5,438 nt of DNA, from the NCBI GenBank assembly GCA_013696785.1, contig JACCXW010000485.1, forward strand, positions 1-5,438. Direction: 5' to 3'. The notes beneath the pieces are model-generated. The model was not told where the DNA came from. It was given only the letters and a program-made list of their open reading frames with translations, and made no database searches. Of this stretch, positions 4,826-5,438 are shown piece after piece. The translations under genes were made by a program, and so were the position numbers. Position 1 is the first letter of the stretch; every line of letters begins with the position of its first letter. The stretch comes from Geodermatophilaceae bacterium. Lineage in GTDB: Bacteria > Actinomycetota > Actinomycetes > Mycobacteriales > Geodermatophilaceae.

Positions 4826-5438
4826 CGACCCGCCCCAACTTCCTGGTCGTCGGTGCGGCTCGCTCCGGCACAACGGCGCTCGTCGAAGGTCTGCGCAATC
4901 ACCCGCAGGTGTTCCTCACCATGCCGAAGGAGCCGCACTACTTCGCCCTGCACGGGCAGAACGTGGACTTCCGCGGACCTGGCGACGACGCGACGATCAA
5001 CCGCGTCGCGGTGACCGACTACGACGACTACCTGGCGTTGTATCCGGCGGCGCCGGACTATCTCGCCCTCGGCGACGGATCGGTGTCCACGCTGTACTAC
5101 GCCGAGGCCGCCGTCCCGGAGATCCTTCGGGTGAACCCCGAGATGCGGCTGGCAGTCATGCTGCGAGATCCCGTGGACCGCGCGTTCTCCAGCTTCCAGT
5201 ACCTGCGCGCCCGCGGGTTCGAGCCGCACGAGGACTTCATGGCCGCCCTCGACGACGAGCCGGACCGGATCCGGGACAACTGGCATCACCTGTGGCACTA
5301 CACCGCCATGAGCCTGTACGCCGACGGCCTGCAAACGCTGCGGGAAGGGCTCGGGGCCGAGCGGGTCGGGGTCTGGTTCTACGACGACCTGGATCGAGAC
5401 GCCGACGCGACGATCAGCAGGGTGCTGCGGTTCCTCCA
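4822..5438 (+). CDS. PAPS-dependent sulfotransferase D (partial at right edge)
   Basis: The frame runs open to the window end, giving 205 residues of an expected 290 or so. The missing part is the C-terminal third. Visible motifs are the phosphosulfate loop VVGAARSGTTAL (9-20), KEPHYF (36-41), a GPGDD loop (52-56), DYDDYLALY (66-74), GDGSVSTLYY (84-93) and the 3'-phosphate site MLRDPVDRAFSSF (113-125), with R115 and S123. WFYDDL (185-190) is the strand and turn that normally precede the C-terminal helices. It is predicted to be a cytoplasmic enzyme that sulfates a sugar using PAPS. Its loop with Arg in place of Lys matches sulfotransferase A, but the rest of its layout is closer to C. The ATGA overlap with the glycosyltransferase suggests that the two are made together and may act on the same residue. 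The stop codon and what follows lie outside the window. Confidence 0.88.
   Translation, partial: MTTRPNFLVVGAARSGTTALVEGLRNHPQVFLTMPKEPHYFALHGQNVDFRGPGDDATINRVAVTDYDDYLALYPAAPDYLALGDGSVSTLYYAEAAVPEILRVNPEMRLAVMLRDPVDRAFSSFQYLRARGFEPHEDFMAALDDEPDRIRDNWHHLWHYTAMSLYADGLQTLREGLGAERVGVWFYDDLDRDADATISRVLRFL

Noticed and set aside
3620..4873. 417-codon open frame on the minus strand opposite the glycosyltransferase
   Set aside because: It mirrors the GC-rich codon pattern of the plus-strand gene, shows low-complexity Arg/Gly/Pro/His composition and has no recognisable motif. The plus strand holds a complete GT4 protein with its motifs.

Overview
The window comes from a high-GC bacterium, almost certainly an actinomycete. 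GC-ending codons dominate every gene, GTG starts are used, and the recognisable -10-like hexamers are of the actinobacterial TAnnnT type. A short motif at 2651-2674 (GAACGAGCGCAGCG core) resembles sequences I recall from Micromonosporaceae gene junctions. That is only a hint at the family and was not checked.

Layout. (1) 1-839, plus strand: the C-terminal part of an O-antigen polymerase/ligase-type membrane protein, open at the left edge, with an 8-residue tandem repeat in its cytoplasmic tail. (2) 829-1725, minus strand: a PAPS-dependent sulfotransferase (called A here), convergent with the polymerase and overlapping its 3' end by 11 bases. (3) 1726-1796: a 71-base divergent promoter region with a perfect 9-base inverted repeat, each arm holding a TAGGGT hexamer. 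(4) 1797 to the right edge, plus strand: a likely operon of sulfotransferase B (1797-2654), sulfotransferase C (2719-3636), a family-4-type glycosyltransferase (3707-4825) and sulfotransferase D (from 4822, cut by the window end). The last two genes share an ATGA overlap.

Interpretation. One membrane polymerase/ligase, one glycosyltransferase and four mutually divergent sulfotransferases in 5.4 kb point to part of a locus for a sulfated cell-surface or secreted polysaccharide. In the proposed pathway, glycosyltransferases build a lipid-linked repeat unit in the cytoplasm, sulfotransferases move sulfate from PAPS onto specific positions, and the Wzy/WaaL-type protein polymerises or transfers the chain outside the membrane. 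The four sulfotransferases fall by motif into two pairs, A/B and C/D, which suggests several different acceptor positions. The glycan structure, the sulfated positions and the identity of the organism cannot be read from this sequence. I saw no tRNA, rRNA, CRISPR array, insertion sequence or integrase.
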